Part shown: one piece after another, positions 1-9,178 of the stretch | Layout: each line of letters opens with the position of its first letter | Numbering within the stretch: position 1 is the first letter of the stretch | From: a candidate division KSB1 bacterium | Lineage (GTDB): Bacteria > Zhuqueibacterota > Zhuqueibacteria > JANLFK01 > Oleimicrobiaceae | NCBI GenBank assembly: GCA_024655945.1 | Contig: JANLFK010000008.1 | Coordinates: forward strand, 89,718 to 153,717 | Direction of reading: 5' to 3' | DNA length: 64,000 nucleotides | Program-made: the position numbers and the translations under genes | The notes under the pieces: generated by a model | Told to the model about the DNA's origin: nothing | What the model saw: the letters and a program-made list of their open reading frames with translations, nothing else | Database searches by the model: none

Positions 1-970
1 CCAGAGAGTCGTACTGGTAGAAGTTGATGTCATCGCTCTTGCCCACGAAAAAGACCGTGGGCAGATAGATGTCCTCCCACACCTCCTGGCCCTGCCTGGA
101 GCCGACCGCCAAGTTCCTGAGGCAGCGGGTGAGCAGGAGCGCGCCGAGGGTCTTGTCCGCCTCTGCGCAAGCAAACGTCATTCGCCCCAGCCACATCATG
201 GCGCGGAAGTAGTGCTTGAGGGAATCGCTCCTGGTGTAGTGGCCACGTGGCTTGTATTGCGTGTAGTCTTCCAGGTAGTCGGGGCCAAACAGCGGCGAGG
301 GCCACTGGGTGCAGCCAGGCGGGTGGTAGATGAGCTCCAGTTCCTCATCGTAGAGGCGCGCCTCGGGCGGGAGAACGTTGTCGTCCTTGGCAAAGTTCGT
401 GTCCAGCAAGGCCTTGGCCACAATCAAGTAGTTGACGTTGAGCGCGGCAGCCTGCCGGGCAAGAGCGAGCGTGGCGCTCTGGTAGTCGCGTGTTGCCTGG
501 GCCAGAAGCACAGCCAGGAGCTCGTTCAGGTCACCAAAGAAGCGCTGCTCCTCGCAAGTCTTCAGGATGTAGTCGAAGCAGAGATGGAAGGTGTGCAGCA
601 TGGCGTCAGTCGTGACCAGGATGGGAATCCCCTGTTCGCGGCACTCATTGTACAGGTCATAGACCTCCTTGTAACCTGTCCCGCCGCCGGTGAGGCGGCG
701 AGGGGTGACCACGAACTGGTTCTGCCGCAGCAAGGCGAGCTCCTCAGCGGAGAAGGCAAAACGCGAGAAGTTGCAGACATTGCTCAACTCAGGTGCCAGC
801 GTGTACGGCGGGATGGCCGGCACCACCGACACCGGGTACGGCCGGTAGATACCGAACTCTGTCTGCACTGGCGCGGTGATCCCAGCGAGCATCTGGGCAT
901 CAGTCGCAGCGGCAGGGACCAGCATGGCCATCACCGCCAGCACGAAGGCGCAAAGCCACCTGTTCCGCAG
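1..970 (-). CDS. DUF3160 family secreted protein (3' end beyond the window)
   Basis: The reverse strand reads open from about 970 to the window edge, so the C-terminus is missing. The N-terminus resembles a signal peptide (basic, then a run rich in Leu/Val/Ala ending near AAATDAQ). The motifs LRQNQFVVTP, LVTTDAMLHTFH and the later YTRSDSLKHYFRAMMWLGRM are hallmarks of the DUF3160 family, extracellular or periplasmic proteins of unknown function. The start is uncertain. A GGGGAGGA ribosome site sits 7 nt before an in-frame CTG at 970; the first in-frame ATG (931) would remove most of the signal peptide. The downstream context cannot be seen. The family call is solid; no function is claimed. 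Confidence 0.85.
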   Translation of the reverse strand, partial: MRNRWLCAFVLAVMAMLVPAAATDAQMLAGITAPVQTEFGIYRPYPVSVVPAIPPYTLAPELSNVCNFSRFAFSAEELALLRQNQFVVTPRRLTGGGTGYKEVYDLYNECREQGIPILVTTDAMLHTFHLCFDYILKTCEEQRFFGDLNELLAVLLAQATRDYQSATLALARQAAALNVNYLIVAKALLDTNFAKDDNVLPPEARLYDEELELIYHPPGCTQWPSPLFGPDYLEDYTQYKPRGHYTRSDSLKHYFRAMMWLGRMTFACAEADKTLGALLLTRCLRNLAVGSRQGQEVWEDIYLPTVFFVGKSDDINFYQYDSL

Positions 971-1259
971 GGAACTATCCTCCCCTGTTTTGTCCCGAAA
1001 ACCGCAGCGCGGGCCGCTCTTCCCTTCGGCGCCTCTTGCCCGGGAAGAGAAACTGGCCTCAAAGGGCCGCCAACGGCTCAGGTCATGCGCGCCCGCCGCC
1101 GGCTCGCACCGCATTGATCGCGCACGAACCTGAAAAGTCCGGCCTGTTCCTTGCTTGGGGCAGATGTCCCCTCGAAGGGCAATGGGCCGCGAGGCGTCGC
1201 TACGGCTCCGCTTACAGGCTGCTCGACAGACCAAAGCTGACACTGAGTTGAGTTCGCCT

Positions 1260-1278
1260 GACCTCAAACCTTGAGGTC
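1260..1278 (-). terminator. Hairpin just downstream of the first barrel gene
   Basis: A perfect 8-bp inverted repeat (GACCTCAA / TTGAGGTC, 3-nt loop) starts 12 nt after the stop codon of the barrel gene at 1290-2453. There is no U-tract after it, so it is either a weak or factor-assisted terminator or an RNA-stabilising stem. The rest of the roughly 320-bp gap between the DUF3160 gene and this barrel gene holds nothing recognisable. Confidence 0.35.
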
Positions 1279-1289
1279 TCCACCATCAC

Positions 1290-2453
1290 TCAGGACCACG
1301 GAGGAGCCAGCAGGTGCTCGCCCACCGCAAACGAGCTACGCAGCCACTGTGCCATGAGGTGGAGCGCCCACCTCTTCATCTTTGCCGAGGCGCCCAGGGT
1401 CAGTTCGTAAACCACGAGGTCATCGTCGGTGCGGGTCATCTGCAGGAATTCCGGCGGGTCCATCCCCTGCGCCTTCGGCATTCGCACGATGCCATAGGAA
1501 ATATACGCAAGAATGGTGAGTTTGTCAAGGGCAAACTGGTACTGCACTCCTGCGGAGACTTTGCCGGCTCCACTCGCTCCCCTGTTGGCGCGCCACGAAC
1601 TGCTGCGCGTCTGGAAAGTCGAAGCCCTCTGCAGCACGGCGCTGGTTGCCACTGCAAAGCGATCCCCCTTGGCGTATCCTATGCCAAAGTCGACGGCTCC
1701 CGGGAACTCCTGGCGGTGCAAGTACTCCACCTTTGGTCCCCACGGCGGCATAGCGCGTGCCTCGCCACTCATCAGGCGGTGCGGCAAGTGGAGGACAATG
1801 CCGGCCGCCAGACCCGCCCCGCGCGTCTGTGCGCCGAAATGCACGCCCGTTCCTCGATAGTGCTGCCTGACCTGACCAGTCTGCTCGCTCGAGGGGGCGG
1901 ACAACTCCCAGCGCGTTTCGCCGACCCACCTGGTAAGGCCAATGCCAAAGGCTGCCCTGCGCGAGAGCAGCCATGCCGCGCCCAGGGAAATGGAGAAGGC
2001 CGAACCCTTCCTGGCCACCTCCGTCTTGGTGGGCGCGTGGGTGCCGTCCCATTCCATGGCGGCCGGGCCGTCGTAGGTGGCGCTCACTGCCATGTGCTGT
2101 CCAACAAGGCGCAACGGAATGGCCGCGCCCAGGGAGCTGGGCCAGAGCCATTCCGCAAAAGTCTCGTCTGCCGACTCGCGGGTTGTGGTCTTGCGAAACG
2201 AGAGTGAGGTCAAGGCAACCCGGCCGCCCATCGCCACTGTGACGCGGTCGATACCGGCACTGCCGGCGGGATTGCCCAAGCCGGAGGGCACCTCCTCCGC
2301 CCACACCGGGGAGACACCACCCATGCTCTGCCCAGGTGGCTGGCGGCCGGCATAGGGTAGGGCCGGCGCGAAGTAGGGGCCCAGCTGAGCCCATGCCACC
2401 CCCATGGAGCAGAAGGCTGCGCAACAGAGGAGCCGTGCGCATGCGAGCTTCAT
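1290..2453 (-). CDS. Predicted outer-membrane beta-barrel protein (PorV/FadL-like style)
   Basis: This encodes 387 aa. The chosen ATG (MKLACARLL) has GGAGG 6 nt upstream and opens a clear signal peptide ending near VAWAQ; an upstream in-frame start lacks this. The mature protein has an early Asn-Pro-Ala motif (GLGNPAGSAG) of the kind seen at the N-terminus of PorV/PorQ/FadL-type barrels. Alternating hydrophobic strands follow, with glycine-rich turns (FGIGLTRW, VDFGIGYAKGDRFAVA, KVSAGVQYQFALDKLTILAYISYG). It sits 52 nt downstream of the serpin gene and is probably co-transcribed with it. Its role is inferred as an outer-membrane channel or scaffold; no substrate can be read from the sequence. 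Confidence 0.7.
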   Translation of the reverse strand: MKLACARLLCCAAFCSMGVAWAQLGPYFAPALPYAGRQPPGQSMGGVSPVWAEEVPSGLGNPAGSAGIDRVTVAMGGRVALTSLSFRKTTTRESADETFAEWLWPSSLGAAIPLRLVGQHMAVSATYDGPAAMEWDGTHAPTKTEVARKGSAFSISLGAAWLLSRRAAFGIGLTRWVGETRWELSAPSSEQTGQVRQHYRGTGVHFGAQTRGAGLAAGIVLHLPHRLMSGEARAMPPWGPKVEYLHRQEFPGAVDFGIGYAKGDRFAVATSAVLQRASTFQTRSSSWRANRGASGAGKVSAGVQYQFALDKLTILAYISYGIVRMPKAQGMDPPEFLQMTRTDDDLVVYELTLGASAKMKRWALHLMAQWLRSSFAVGEHLLAPPWS

Positions 2454-2505
2454 CAGGAACCTCCGGCTACAGTCCCTGACCATGCTCTCGCGAGCCACAT
2501 GCTCC

Positions 2506-3738
2506 TCAGGCCAGGCTCAGAATCCTGCCGACGAAGAGAATTGTGCCCGAGTGGCGCTCGCGGATGGCAAAAAGGAACGGCCGGTCCACGCGCATGACAA
2601 AGAAGCTGGGGTCAACGCTGGTTACCCTAATAATCACCACGGCGGTCACCGCCGCCGCCTCGGTCCCTTTCTCGTCCACCTCCACAAAGCTCTTGTGCTT
2701 CACCTCGCTGATGTACAGCCCTCCCTGCGGGTTGATGCACGTGAAATTGGCCCTGACGGTAAAGGCCTCCGCCATGCCCAATGCCGCCAGTGCTCGGTTC
2801 AGGCTTGCCTCATACTCAAGCCTGAACTTGGGCATCTGCACGCTCCCCTTACGCGTGGCAAAACGCCCCATCCATTGGTTCCAGCGCTCGGCATCGAGGG
2901 CGCCGCTCAGCGCCTGCAGCGAAACACCGCTCTTGGGCAACACCACGACCATGCTGAACATGCGGTTGCCATAGGGAAGATCTACGGCCTGCACTTCCTC
3001 ATCCTCAAAGTAGGAGAACTCGCCCTCCTGGGCCATCATGCGACATGGTGCCATGGAGCCATCGGCGGCAGTGAACTGGTCATCGCGGGTGAGGTCGGGG
3101 TCGAACTCCCGCGTCCACGTCCCTTTGAAGTAAATGGCATTGATGAGGTAGAGCATGGCCCCCGGATTGATGCGGTCCACAATAGAGGAGATCTGGCCGC
3201 GCGTCTTGTCACGGACCCAGGCGTTGATAATTCCCAGCGCAGCGGGGGAGGCAAAGTCCAGGCTCCGCACTTCGGCGTTGAGGTAGGTCTGGTTGAGGCG
3301 CACGAACTCCTGCTCCACGGCGAATCCCAGGCGGTACCAGACCGAATTGGCGATCTCCATCGTCACCGAGGGATCGAGCTGGCTCAGCAGGCTGAGTAGG
3401 CTTTGAAATGAGGAGTTTATTTCCGCAGCGGACAGCTCCCCAAACTCGAGGGTATGGCGGAGCGCCCCCTCGGTGGTACCCGCGGCGCCGTTGTAGGCCA
3501 TGCCGAGCGCCAGAGCCACACTCAGCGGTGAGATGAACACGTTCTTGCCCAGATCCTCCTTTGCCAGCTCGGCAAAGAGCTTGAGGCCGAAGCGGTTATC
3601 GGCCTCGGTGAGGTGCTTTTCCAGCGGCGTGAGCTCCCGTGCCTGCGATTGCACCGGCTCCACCGAAAAGTCCCGCGTGCAGTGAAGCACAAGGAGCGCC
3701 GCTGCCCACAGCATGGTCATGGCTCGATGCGTCAGCAT
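2506..3738 (-). CDS. Serpin family protease inhibitor, exported
   Basis: A 410-aa protein with the complete serpin fold signature: NVFISPLSVALALGMAYNGA near the N-terminus, VWYRLGFAV, NAWVRDKTRGQI, LINAIYFKGTW and the C-terminal DRPFLFAIRERHSGTILFVGR. The reactive-centre loop has an inhibitory-type hinge (EKGTEAAAVTAV: Gly at P15, Thr at P14, small residues to P9). Counting from it places P1 near a Val in IIRVTS, but the exact bond is uncertain. The start has GGAGG 8 nt upstream and gives a hydrophobic export signal; the Cys in LLVLHC is not a good lipobox. It lies between two barrel genes. Bacterial serpins are usually thought to protect the cell surface from host or own proteases; that role is inferred here. 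Confidence 0.92.
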   Translation of the reverse strand: MLTHRAMTMLWAAALLVLHCTRDFSVEPVQSQARELTPLEKHLTEADNRFGLKLFAELAKEDLGKNVFISPLSVALALGMAYNGAAGTTEGALRHTLEFGELSAAEINSSFQSLLSLLSQLDPSVTMEIANSVWYRLGFAVEQEFVRLNQTYLNAEVRSLDFASPAALGIINAWVRDKTRGQISSIVDRINPGAMLYLINAIYFKGTWTREFDPDLTRDDQFTAADGSMAPCRMMAQEGEFSYFEDEEVQAVDLPYGNRMFSMVVVLPKSGVSLQALSGALDAERWNQWMGRFATRKGSVQMPKFRLEYEASLNRALAALGMAEAFTVRANFTCINPQGGLYISEVKHKSFVEVDEKGTEAAAVTAVVIIRVTSVDPSFFVMRVDRPFLFAIRERHSGTILFVGRILSLA

Positions 3739-3757
3739 ATTGCCTGCCTCCTGCAAG

Positions 3758-5581
3758 TTACATCGTGAGCGTGAGGGCCAACCACCACTGCATCTCGCGC
3801 AGGGTCATGCCCGCTGGCGTCGAGGCGTAGTGGGGCACCGCCAGCAGACGCGCGCCAAAGCGCGCGGAGGGCCGCAGCGTCACCCCGGCCAAGAAGGTGG
3901 TCTGCACCTCGCTTCGTTTCTCACGCGGCTCCGTGTAGCGCTCGCCGAAATCGGTCTTGCGCGACCTCACGCTGTCTTCGGTGACCTCACGAAAGGCAAA
4001 GATCGCCGTGGTCACATCGGTGATCTCCCACTGCTTCATGGAACGGTTGAGGCCAAGGAGCAGTTCCACGGGCTTGCGCGGCTGCCAGGTGAGCACCACC
4101 GGAAGCTGCACGGCCAGCTTGCGCACCCGAAAGTCCCAGTGCAAGGTCTTGTCCTCGTCCACGCGACTGGAGTAGTGCCACTCCGAGGAACTGCTCCCCC
4201 CGTGGCTGAAGCTGCTGTGGCGACTGGCGAGCACGCCCTCGCTGCTAGCGATGCTCCTGCGCTTTTCCTCATACTGTACGCCCAGGTGCAGGCGCATCTG
4301 CCTTTCCAGCTGCCAGTGCAGGGTTGCGGCCAGGCGGTGGAGCTTGAGAGGGGCGTCGCCCGCACCGCTGCGCACGTCATGCAAGGCCGATTCCCCGTGG
4401 CCCTTGTACCATTCGCTGTCCCAATCGGAAAAGTAGGCGCTGAACGAGGTGTCGTGGGCCCAGGAGCTGACCGCGATATCCGTGCGCTGGGACAGGTACA
4501 TGTAGTAGCCCACCAGTTGGTGCGTGGGACTGAGCTCGGCCCACAGGGTGACGCCGCCGTAGGTGGTCTTTCCCCGGTGATCCCAATCCTGTTGCGCGGC
4601 AGCGCCTTGCCCGTAGCGGCTGGAATCGCGAGCCCCTGGACTCTTGTAGTACCAGTACGAGCTGTCGCTCCTGGTCAGCGACTGCACGGCGTCACCCCAC
4701 AGATAGCCCACCGTCGCTCCCACCTGGACCTTCTTGCTCACACCCCAGGAGAATCCGCCTGCCATGTCCCAGTGGTCATAGTCTTGCGTGCGCTCCTCGC
4801 TGTTGCGCCATAAGGACTGGCCGGCACGTGGCGATACCTCCCAGAGGTTCCGAGAGCCGAAGGAGCCGTCCCGTGCAAAGAGCGTACGATTCACCTTAGC
4901 TCCCAAATAGAGGCGGGGTAGTAGCTTGTAGCCAGCAAGGGCAGCAAGGAAGTGGCCGGCCTCGTGCATTTCGTCGCTTCCTTGGTAGCAGTCAACCACC
5001 GGGATATCCTCGGTGCGCGCCACGCTGTTCCCTGCATAGTCCAGGCCCACCCGCGCGCGGTAGATGTCCTGCGGGATGCTGTAGTAGGCCTGGTCCTGCA
5101 GCAACGCCTGATAGGTGAGGCCGAGGGAAAGCTTCTGGCCGAAAGGCTGCGCCAGCACTGCGCCGGAGAACACCGGCTCGGGCAGTCGGCGCGTCTGCAA
5201 GAAGAAGCAGGGGTAAGGCGGCACAAAGTCGGCCGCCGCCGGCCCCTCCACGTAGAGCCCAGGCCAGCGGTACCCTTGTTGTTCCTCCACCAAATGCGTG
5301 TTGCGAAAGTCCAGGTAGAGATAGGGGCGCTGCAGCTCCGCGCGGCACAGGTACGCAGGATTGACCGCCACGTTCAATAGCGGCTCGTCGATGAGGCCCG
5401 GCGCCACCCTGCTGAACGCGCCCAGGCCATAAGGGAGGACATCATTGGGCAGAAAGAAGAACTCCGTCTGCTCGAAGGACTTTTCCAGCACCCGTCCGCC
5501 CCAGTACTGGGCATGTGCCGGGAGCGCGGCGGTGACTAGCGCCACCGCCGCCGTTATGCAGCAAAAACGCCTGCGTCCCAT
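3758..5581 (-). CDS. Predicted outer-membrane beta-barrel protein, large
   Basis: The 607-aa product begins with a textbook signal peptide (MGRRRFCCITAAVALVTAALPAHAQ) preceded by AGGAG. The rest is rich in aromatic and alternating residues with about a dozen predicted amphipathic strands (LSLGLTYQALL, YLGAKVNRTLFA, VQVGATVGYLWGD, HQLVGYYMYLSQRT, MRLHLGVQYEEKR, FLAGVTLRPSARFGARLL). It ends in a strand with hydrophobic C-terminal residues, as BAM substrates do. The central part has an Asn-Pro-Ala-Tyr (VNPAYL) motif like the neighbouring barrel. No named family is recognised. It is 19 nt upstream of the serpin gene, so probably in one operon. Confidence 0.7.
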   Translation of the reverse strand: MGRRRFCCITAAVALVTAALPAHAQYWGGRVLEKSFEQTEFFFLPNDVLPYGLGAFSRVAPGLIDEPLLNVAVNPAYLCRAELQRPYLYLDFRNTHLVEEQQGYRWPGLYVEGPAAADFVPPYPCFFLQTRRLPEPVFSGAVLAQPFGQKLSLGLTYQALLQDQAYYSIPQDIYRARVGLDYAGNSVARTEDIPVVDCYQGSDEMHEAGHFLAALAGYKLLPRLYLGAKVNRTLFARDGSFGSRNLWEVSPRAGQSLWRNSEERTQDYDHWDMAGGFSWGVSKKVQVGATVGYLWGDAVQSLTRSDSSYWYYKSPGARDSSRYGQGAAAQQDWDHRGKTTYGGVTLWAELSPTHQLVGYYMYLSQRTDIAVSSWAHDTSFSAYFSDWDSEWYKGHGESALHDVRSGAGDAPLKLHRLAATLHWQLERQMRLHLGVQYEEKRRSIASSEGVLASRHSSFSHGGSSSSEWHYSSRVDEDKTLHWDFRVRKLAVQLPVVLTWQPRKPVELLLGLNRSMKQWEITDVTTAIFAFREVTEDSVRSRKTDFGERYTEPREKRSEVQTTFLAGVTLRPSARFGARLLAVPHYASTPAGMTLREMQWWLALTLTM

Positions 5582-5669
5582 TAGCTTTCTCCTATGTCTC
5601 GCACCGGCATCTGTCCTGGGCAGTCCATCTTATGTACTCGTGCGGCGCATGCTTCGTCTGCTCTGTCGC

Positions 5670-6635
5670 CTACGGGCGGCCGCGCGTCAAGGGGAGGATC
5701 ATGTTGAGGCCCATCTCAATCCTGGCATCAGCAATGCCTTCGAAGTTGCTCTGGTAGCGGACGCCGGTGTCCCAACTCAGCCAGGAGCCGAGAAAGAACC
5801 GCACGCCACCAACCGCTCGCCATACACGGCGCACCGCCACCGTGCGCTCTTCGACCAGGTAGCGGATTTCAGGAACCGGGCCTGCTTCCACCATGAGGTG
5901 CGTGCGCGGATTCATGGCCACCGTGACTCCGCCAGCCGGGCCAACGATGTTTCTCTGCAGTTCGGGGATCTCCACGGCGGTGGTGGTGTAACTCGCCTCG
6001 TTGTAAAGCCACTGGATGCCGCGGCGCGTGCGCACATCGGCCAGGCAGAGGCCGACATGGACACCGGCCACTGCCCCCTGTTTGCCCACGACGAGGTAGA
6101 GGGTGGTGACGCGGCTTTCCAGTGCCGCCGTGGTGAGGCGATTGCCCAAAGCGTCCATGCGCTTGTTGTCGGGGCTGACATAGTCGCCGCGGCGCATCAA
6201 CTCGCCCCAGTTGGAAGTGCACAGCTGCAGGGCTACATCCGGGACGTACCAGCGGCCGCGCAGCCACTCCGGCGTCAAGCCCATCTTGAAGGCCCGCGTG
6301 GGCAGGCGGGTGGTCTGACCGCTCATCTGGTTGGCCACCTCTGCCGAAGAGAACTCCACTTCGGCGATCCCGCCCAAGCCAAAAGATGCTCGGGCCACGG
6401 TCCCGCCGCCATTGGCCACACCGTAAGAGCTGCCTGCCGAAAGGGAAATCTCGAAGGAACGGAGCACTGCACCGGTGGGAAGCGCAAAAAGACGGGCCGG
6501 TCTGGAGGCACCTGTAAGAAGGCTCGGCAGGTTAGCAAGTTTCACCTGGCCACGCTCTGCCGGCACTTGCGCGAAGACCAGCGGCACCAGGGCAGCCCAC
6601 CCCACGGAAACCAGAAACAACACACGTCGACGCAT
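5670..6635 (-). CDS. Predicted outer-membrane barrel protein, 321 aa
   Basis: The start has an ideal AAAGGAGG ribosome site 5 nt upstream. A signal peptide (MRRRVLFLVSVGWAALVPLVFAQ) is followed by short glycine-rich beta strands (SFEISLSAGSSYGV, ASFGLGGIAEVEFS, LYLVVGKQGAVAGVHVGLCLAD, AVGGVRFFLGSWLSWDTGVRYQ). This pattern fits a small outer-membrane barrel of the kind repeatedly seen in this phylum beside envelope chaperones. It is the first gene of a group of four envelope genes reading left. The 220-bp gap upstream shows no convincing promoter. Specific function is unknown. Confidence 0.65.
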   Translation of the reverse strand: MRRRVLFLVSVGWAALVPLVFAQVPAERGQVKLANLPSLLTGASRPARLFALPTGAVLRSFEISLSAGSSYGVANGGGTVARASFGLGGIAEVEFSSAEVANQMSGQTTRLPTRAFKMGLTPEWLRGRWYVPDVALQLCTSNWGELMRRGDYVSPDNKRMDALGNRLTTAALESRVTTLYLVVGKQGAVAGVHVGLCLADVRTRRGIQWLYNEASYTTTAVEIPELQRNIVGPAGGVTVAMNPRTHLMVEAGPVPEIRYLVEERTVAVRRVWRAVGGVRFFLGSWLSWDTGVRYQSNFEGIADARIEMGLNMILPLTRGRP

Positions 6636-6856
6636 ATCGGCCTCCTTTGCTCTCCCCCGTCAGGCCGACTTTTGCAACCCTTGTGCCACCATCGCGGTCC
6701 CTCATGGTGTGCTCAGAGCGGCGGCACAGTGCGGGCGGAGCGTCTCCGCGTTCACAGATTTCTGAGGGAACTCTCAGTTTTCCGTCGTCGCACGGCTGGC
6801 CTTGCACCACTGGGGCAGCGACGCCCCGAGGGGATCGGTGCCCTGGTCGTTGGGCC

Positions 6857-8356
6857 TCACGGTTTCACCGGCATCACTTTGATGAACGCCGCATGGTCTC
6901 CCCCCACCTCGGCGAAGGCGCGTTGATAGGCGTCCGGATTCTCCCGGATTCGCGCGCGCAGGCGGAGTTGCGCAGCGAAGGAGGCAACCACGCTGTCGGC
7001 CTTGGCACGCCAGGCGTCCTCACGCAGCACCTCCAGCGCTTGCGGGGTAAGCTGTTCAAGAGGCGTAGATAGGCGGTAGCGCTGTTGCCGCTGCGCATAG
7101 TAGAGTCGCAGTTCCTGGTCGCTGAGGTTCACCGTGTCGGTCAGCAGGCTGCGCATGCGTGCCGCCAGCAATATGCGGCGCCAGCGCTCCACCTCCGCCT
7201 TCACCTGCGGCTCCTTTGCCATGCCCTCCCTCGCCGCCTGGTCGGCCAGGAACTCGTCGCGAATCAAGTCCTGGAGCTCTTGCCGGAAACGGTTGGGGCG
7301 ATGCATGTGCGGGCGCTGCTCCAACGGCATGGCCTGCACAAGGCGCAAGAAGTGGCGCAAGGTCCACTGCCTCTCGCCCATGGAGACAAAGACCTGGTCC
7401 ATGCGCTCGTGCAGGGCGGAGGCCATCCTGCCCAGTTCTTCGTCCTGGAGCACCGGGAGCTGTCCTGGCAATTGCCCGGCCGAGTCTCTGAGCGCTGCGC
7501 GTGCCGTGTTCACCAAATAGGCGAAGAGCTCGCCGTTGACCCGCGCCTGCACCCCCTGCAGAAGGCCAGCTGCGTAGTCGCGCGCTATTTTGTCCTCCTT
7601 GCGGGCCCGGATGATCCGCTCTATGCTGCGTCTTTCCGCCTGAAAGTCTTCCTCGGTGAGGATACCCTCCCTGCTGACATCCTCGACGCGGATGATGTGA
7701 TAGCCCCACCCGGTCTTGACCGGCGCCGACAGTTCCCCCACCTTCCACTCGTACGCAGCCGCCTCAAAGTTCGGGTCCAATTCTCCCCAGCGGCAAGCAA
7801 TCGGCTTGCCTGATTGAGCAACCATGCCAGGGAGCGGAGGCAGTTGCCCGGCCACCTCCTCGAATGACGCGCCAGCTTCAAGGCGGCTGCGCAGTCGCCA
7901 GGCTTCCTCTTCGCTGGGCGCCACTATGTGGCGAACCTGCAGCGTGGTGTGGCGCCGCAGAAAGGCCTGCCGCAGCTCGGCCTCACTGACCTGCACCTGC
8001 TCTTTCACCTTCTTGCGATAGAGCTGCTCCCTCATGGCCTGCCGCCGCACCCAGTCCAGGCGCAGAGCAATGCGCTCGTCGCGGTGCAACTTGCGCCTCT
8101 CTGCCTCCTGGGCCAACAGGCGTTCCTCCATCATTTTCTCGTACTGTTCCCGCACGGCCTCAGCCCCCTTGCTGTCGGGGCGAAACTTCGGCCGGAAGAG
8201 GAACTCTTCAGCGAACTCGGCCACGGTAATCTGCTCTGCATTCACTTGCGCAAGAGAGGACTCCGGTAGGGGTCGCTTCGCGCAGCCACTGGCGAGGAAG
8301 AAAAAGAGGGACGCTCCCCACAAGGCCAGGCGAGCGCACCGCAGACAGGAGTTCAT
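6857..8356 (-). CDS. SurA/PrsA-like peptidyl-prolyl isomerase lipoprotein
   Basis: A 499-aa lipoprotein. The chosen ATG (MNSCLRCARL) gives a signal sequence with lipobox LASGC; longer in-frame starts would run into the upstream DUF5989 gene. Domains: a SurA-like N-terminal chaperone helix bundle (NAEQITVAEFAEEFLFRP...), then one parvulin/PPIC domain (LQVRHIVAPSEEEAWRLRSRLEAGASFEEVA to AYEWKVGELSAPVKTGWGYHIIRVED). A second long helical region about 200 residues long has a SurA-type C-terminal segment. It is the last gene of the Mla operon, 38 nt after DUF5989. The inferred job is folding or escorting outer-membrane proteins in the periplasm, anchored to a membrane. Confidence 0.88.
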   Translation of the reverse strand: MNSCLRCARLALWGASLFFFLASGCAKRPLPESSLAQVNAEQITVAEFAEEFLFRPKFRPDSKGAEAVREQYEKMMEERLLAQEAERRKLHRDERIALRLDWVRRQAMREQLYRKKVKEQVQVSEAELRQAFLRRHTTLQVRHIVAPSEEEAWRLRSRLEAGASFEEVAGQLPPLPGMVAQSGKPIACRWGELDPNFEAAAYEWKVGELSAPVKTGWGYHIIRVEDVSREGILTEEDFQAERRSIERIIRARKEDKIARDYAAGLLQGVQARVNGELFAYLVNTARAALRDSAGQLPGQLPVLQDEELGRMASALHERMDQVFVSMGERQWTLRHFLRLVQAMPLEQRPHMHRPNRFRQELQDLIRDEFLADQAAREGMAKEPQVKAEVERWRRILLAARMRSLLTDTVNLSDQELRLYYAQRQQRYRLSTPLEQLTPQALEVLREDAWRAKADSVVASFAAQLRLRARIRENPDAYQRAFAEVGGDHAAFIKVMPVKP

Positions 8357-8394
8357 CACCCTCCCACCTTTCGCAAAGATTGTGACGGAGGTGC

Positions 8395-8556
8395 TTAGAA
8401 CAGAGCGTAGATGAAAGGGGCCAACGCTGACCCTTCCGTCAACAGAATGAGAACACTGAGCAGCACCAGGACCACCAAGATCGGCCCAAGCCACCATTTC
8501 TTGCGTATCCGTAGGAAACGCCACAGCTCGCCGATGAGCCTCAGATACTTTCCCAT
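8395..8556 (-). CDS. DUF5989 family small membrane protein (53 aa)
   Basis: This short gene lies in the gap between the PqiC-like and SurA-like genes. The product starts MGKYLRLIGELWRFLRIRKK, continues with one hydrophobic helix (WWLGPILVVLVLLSVLILL) and ends EGSALAPFIYALF. A basic amphipathic start, a single membrane helix and a TxGSAxAPFIYxLF ending are the signature of DUF5989 proteins. These are often found beside SxtJ-like proteins and carbamoyltransferases; here the partners are different. GAGG lies about 8 nt before the ATG. It is spaced 14 nt from the gene before and 38 nt from the gene after, so it is almost certainly in the operon. Its function is unknown. Confidence 0.85.
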   Translation of the reverse strand: MGKYLRLIGELWRFLRIRKKWWLGPILVVLVLLSVLILLTEGSALAPFIYALF

Positions 8557-8570
8557 CTAACTTCCTCGCT

Positions 8571-9161
8571 TCATCGTGCTGCAACGTGCTCACCAAGCTC
8601 ATTGAGGATGTTCTGCGAGGCGCGTTGCAAACAGCGGGTGAGGGCTTGCACCACACCGGCGGGAGAATGCTCACGGGTCATCTCCCGCTCGCTGATTCTC
8701 CAACTGTGGAGCAGCTCCAATGCCTTGGGTTTGCCCAGCTCACATTGCAACTCCAGGCAGGCAAACCAGGATTGGCCCTCGTCCCACTCCTCCAGCCGCT
8801 CGATGCGCACGCTCAGAACATAGTCCACCGACCGGTGTCCCGGAAAGGGGACCACCTCCCGGAACCGCTGCGACTGCGCCAGGTCGCGGAGCAGGCACCT
8901 GCGCACCAACTGCGCCGGGTGCTCCACCCAACGGTGGTAGTGGTAGAACTCCACCTCGTGGCGCGAGCGGCGAAAGACCAACCGCTCCTGGTCATAGGGC
9001 GGTACCACCTCAACGCTTGCTATCCCTATGCTCACCGGCAAGGTCTGCCCAGGCACGGAGGCCCGCTCATAGTCGAAAAGATAGTAGTGGGTCTGCGGCA
9101 CGTGTCCGCACCCCAACGTGCTGGCCAAGAGCACAGTGGCCACCATTGCAGTCCGCATCAT
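8571..9161 (-). CDS. PqiC/YmbA-like ABC transport auxiliary lipoprotein
   Basis: A 196-aa lipoprotein with signal and lipobox (VLLASTLGC). The mature part matches the 'ABC-type transport auxiliary lipoprotein' family (PqiC/YmbA, DUF330): an opening HYYLFDYE strand, IGIASVEVVPPYDQERLVFRRSRHEVEFYHYHRWVEHPAQLV and a C-terminal helix. In known systems this lipoprotein partners MCE-domain lipid transporters at the outer membrane. It follows the MlaD gene by 17 nt, which supports that role. Two adjacent ATGs (9161, 9158) are possible starts. Confidence 0.85.
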   Translation of the reverse strand: MMRTAMVATVLLASTLGCGHVPQTHYYLFDYERASVPGQTLPVSIGIASVEVVPPYDQERLVFRRSRHEVEFYHYHRWVEHPAQLVRRCLLRDLAQSQRFREVVPFPGHRSVDYVLSVRIERLEEWDEGQSWFACLELQCELGKPKALELLHSWRISEREMTREHSPAGVVQALTRCLQRASQNILNELGEHVAAR

Positions 9162-9178
9162 ATACAACCTCGCTCTGG

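Noticed and set aside
8357..8674. A 106-residue N-terminal extension of the SurA-like lipoprotein
   Set aside because: It would cover the DUF5989 gene in another frame and bury the lipoprotein signal. The ATG at 8356 gives a proper lipobox.
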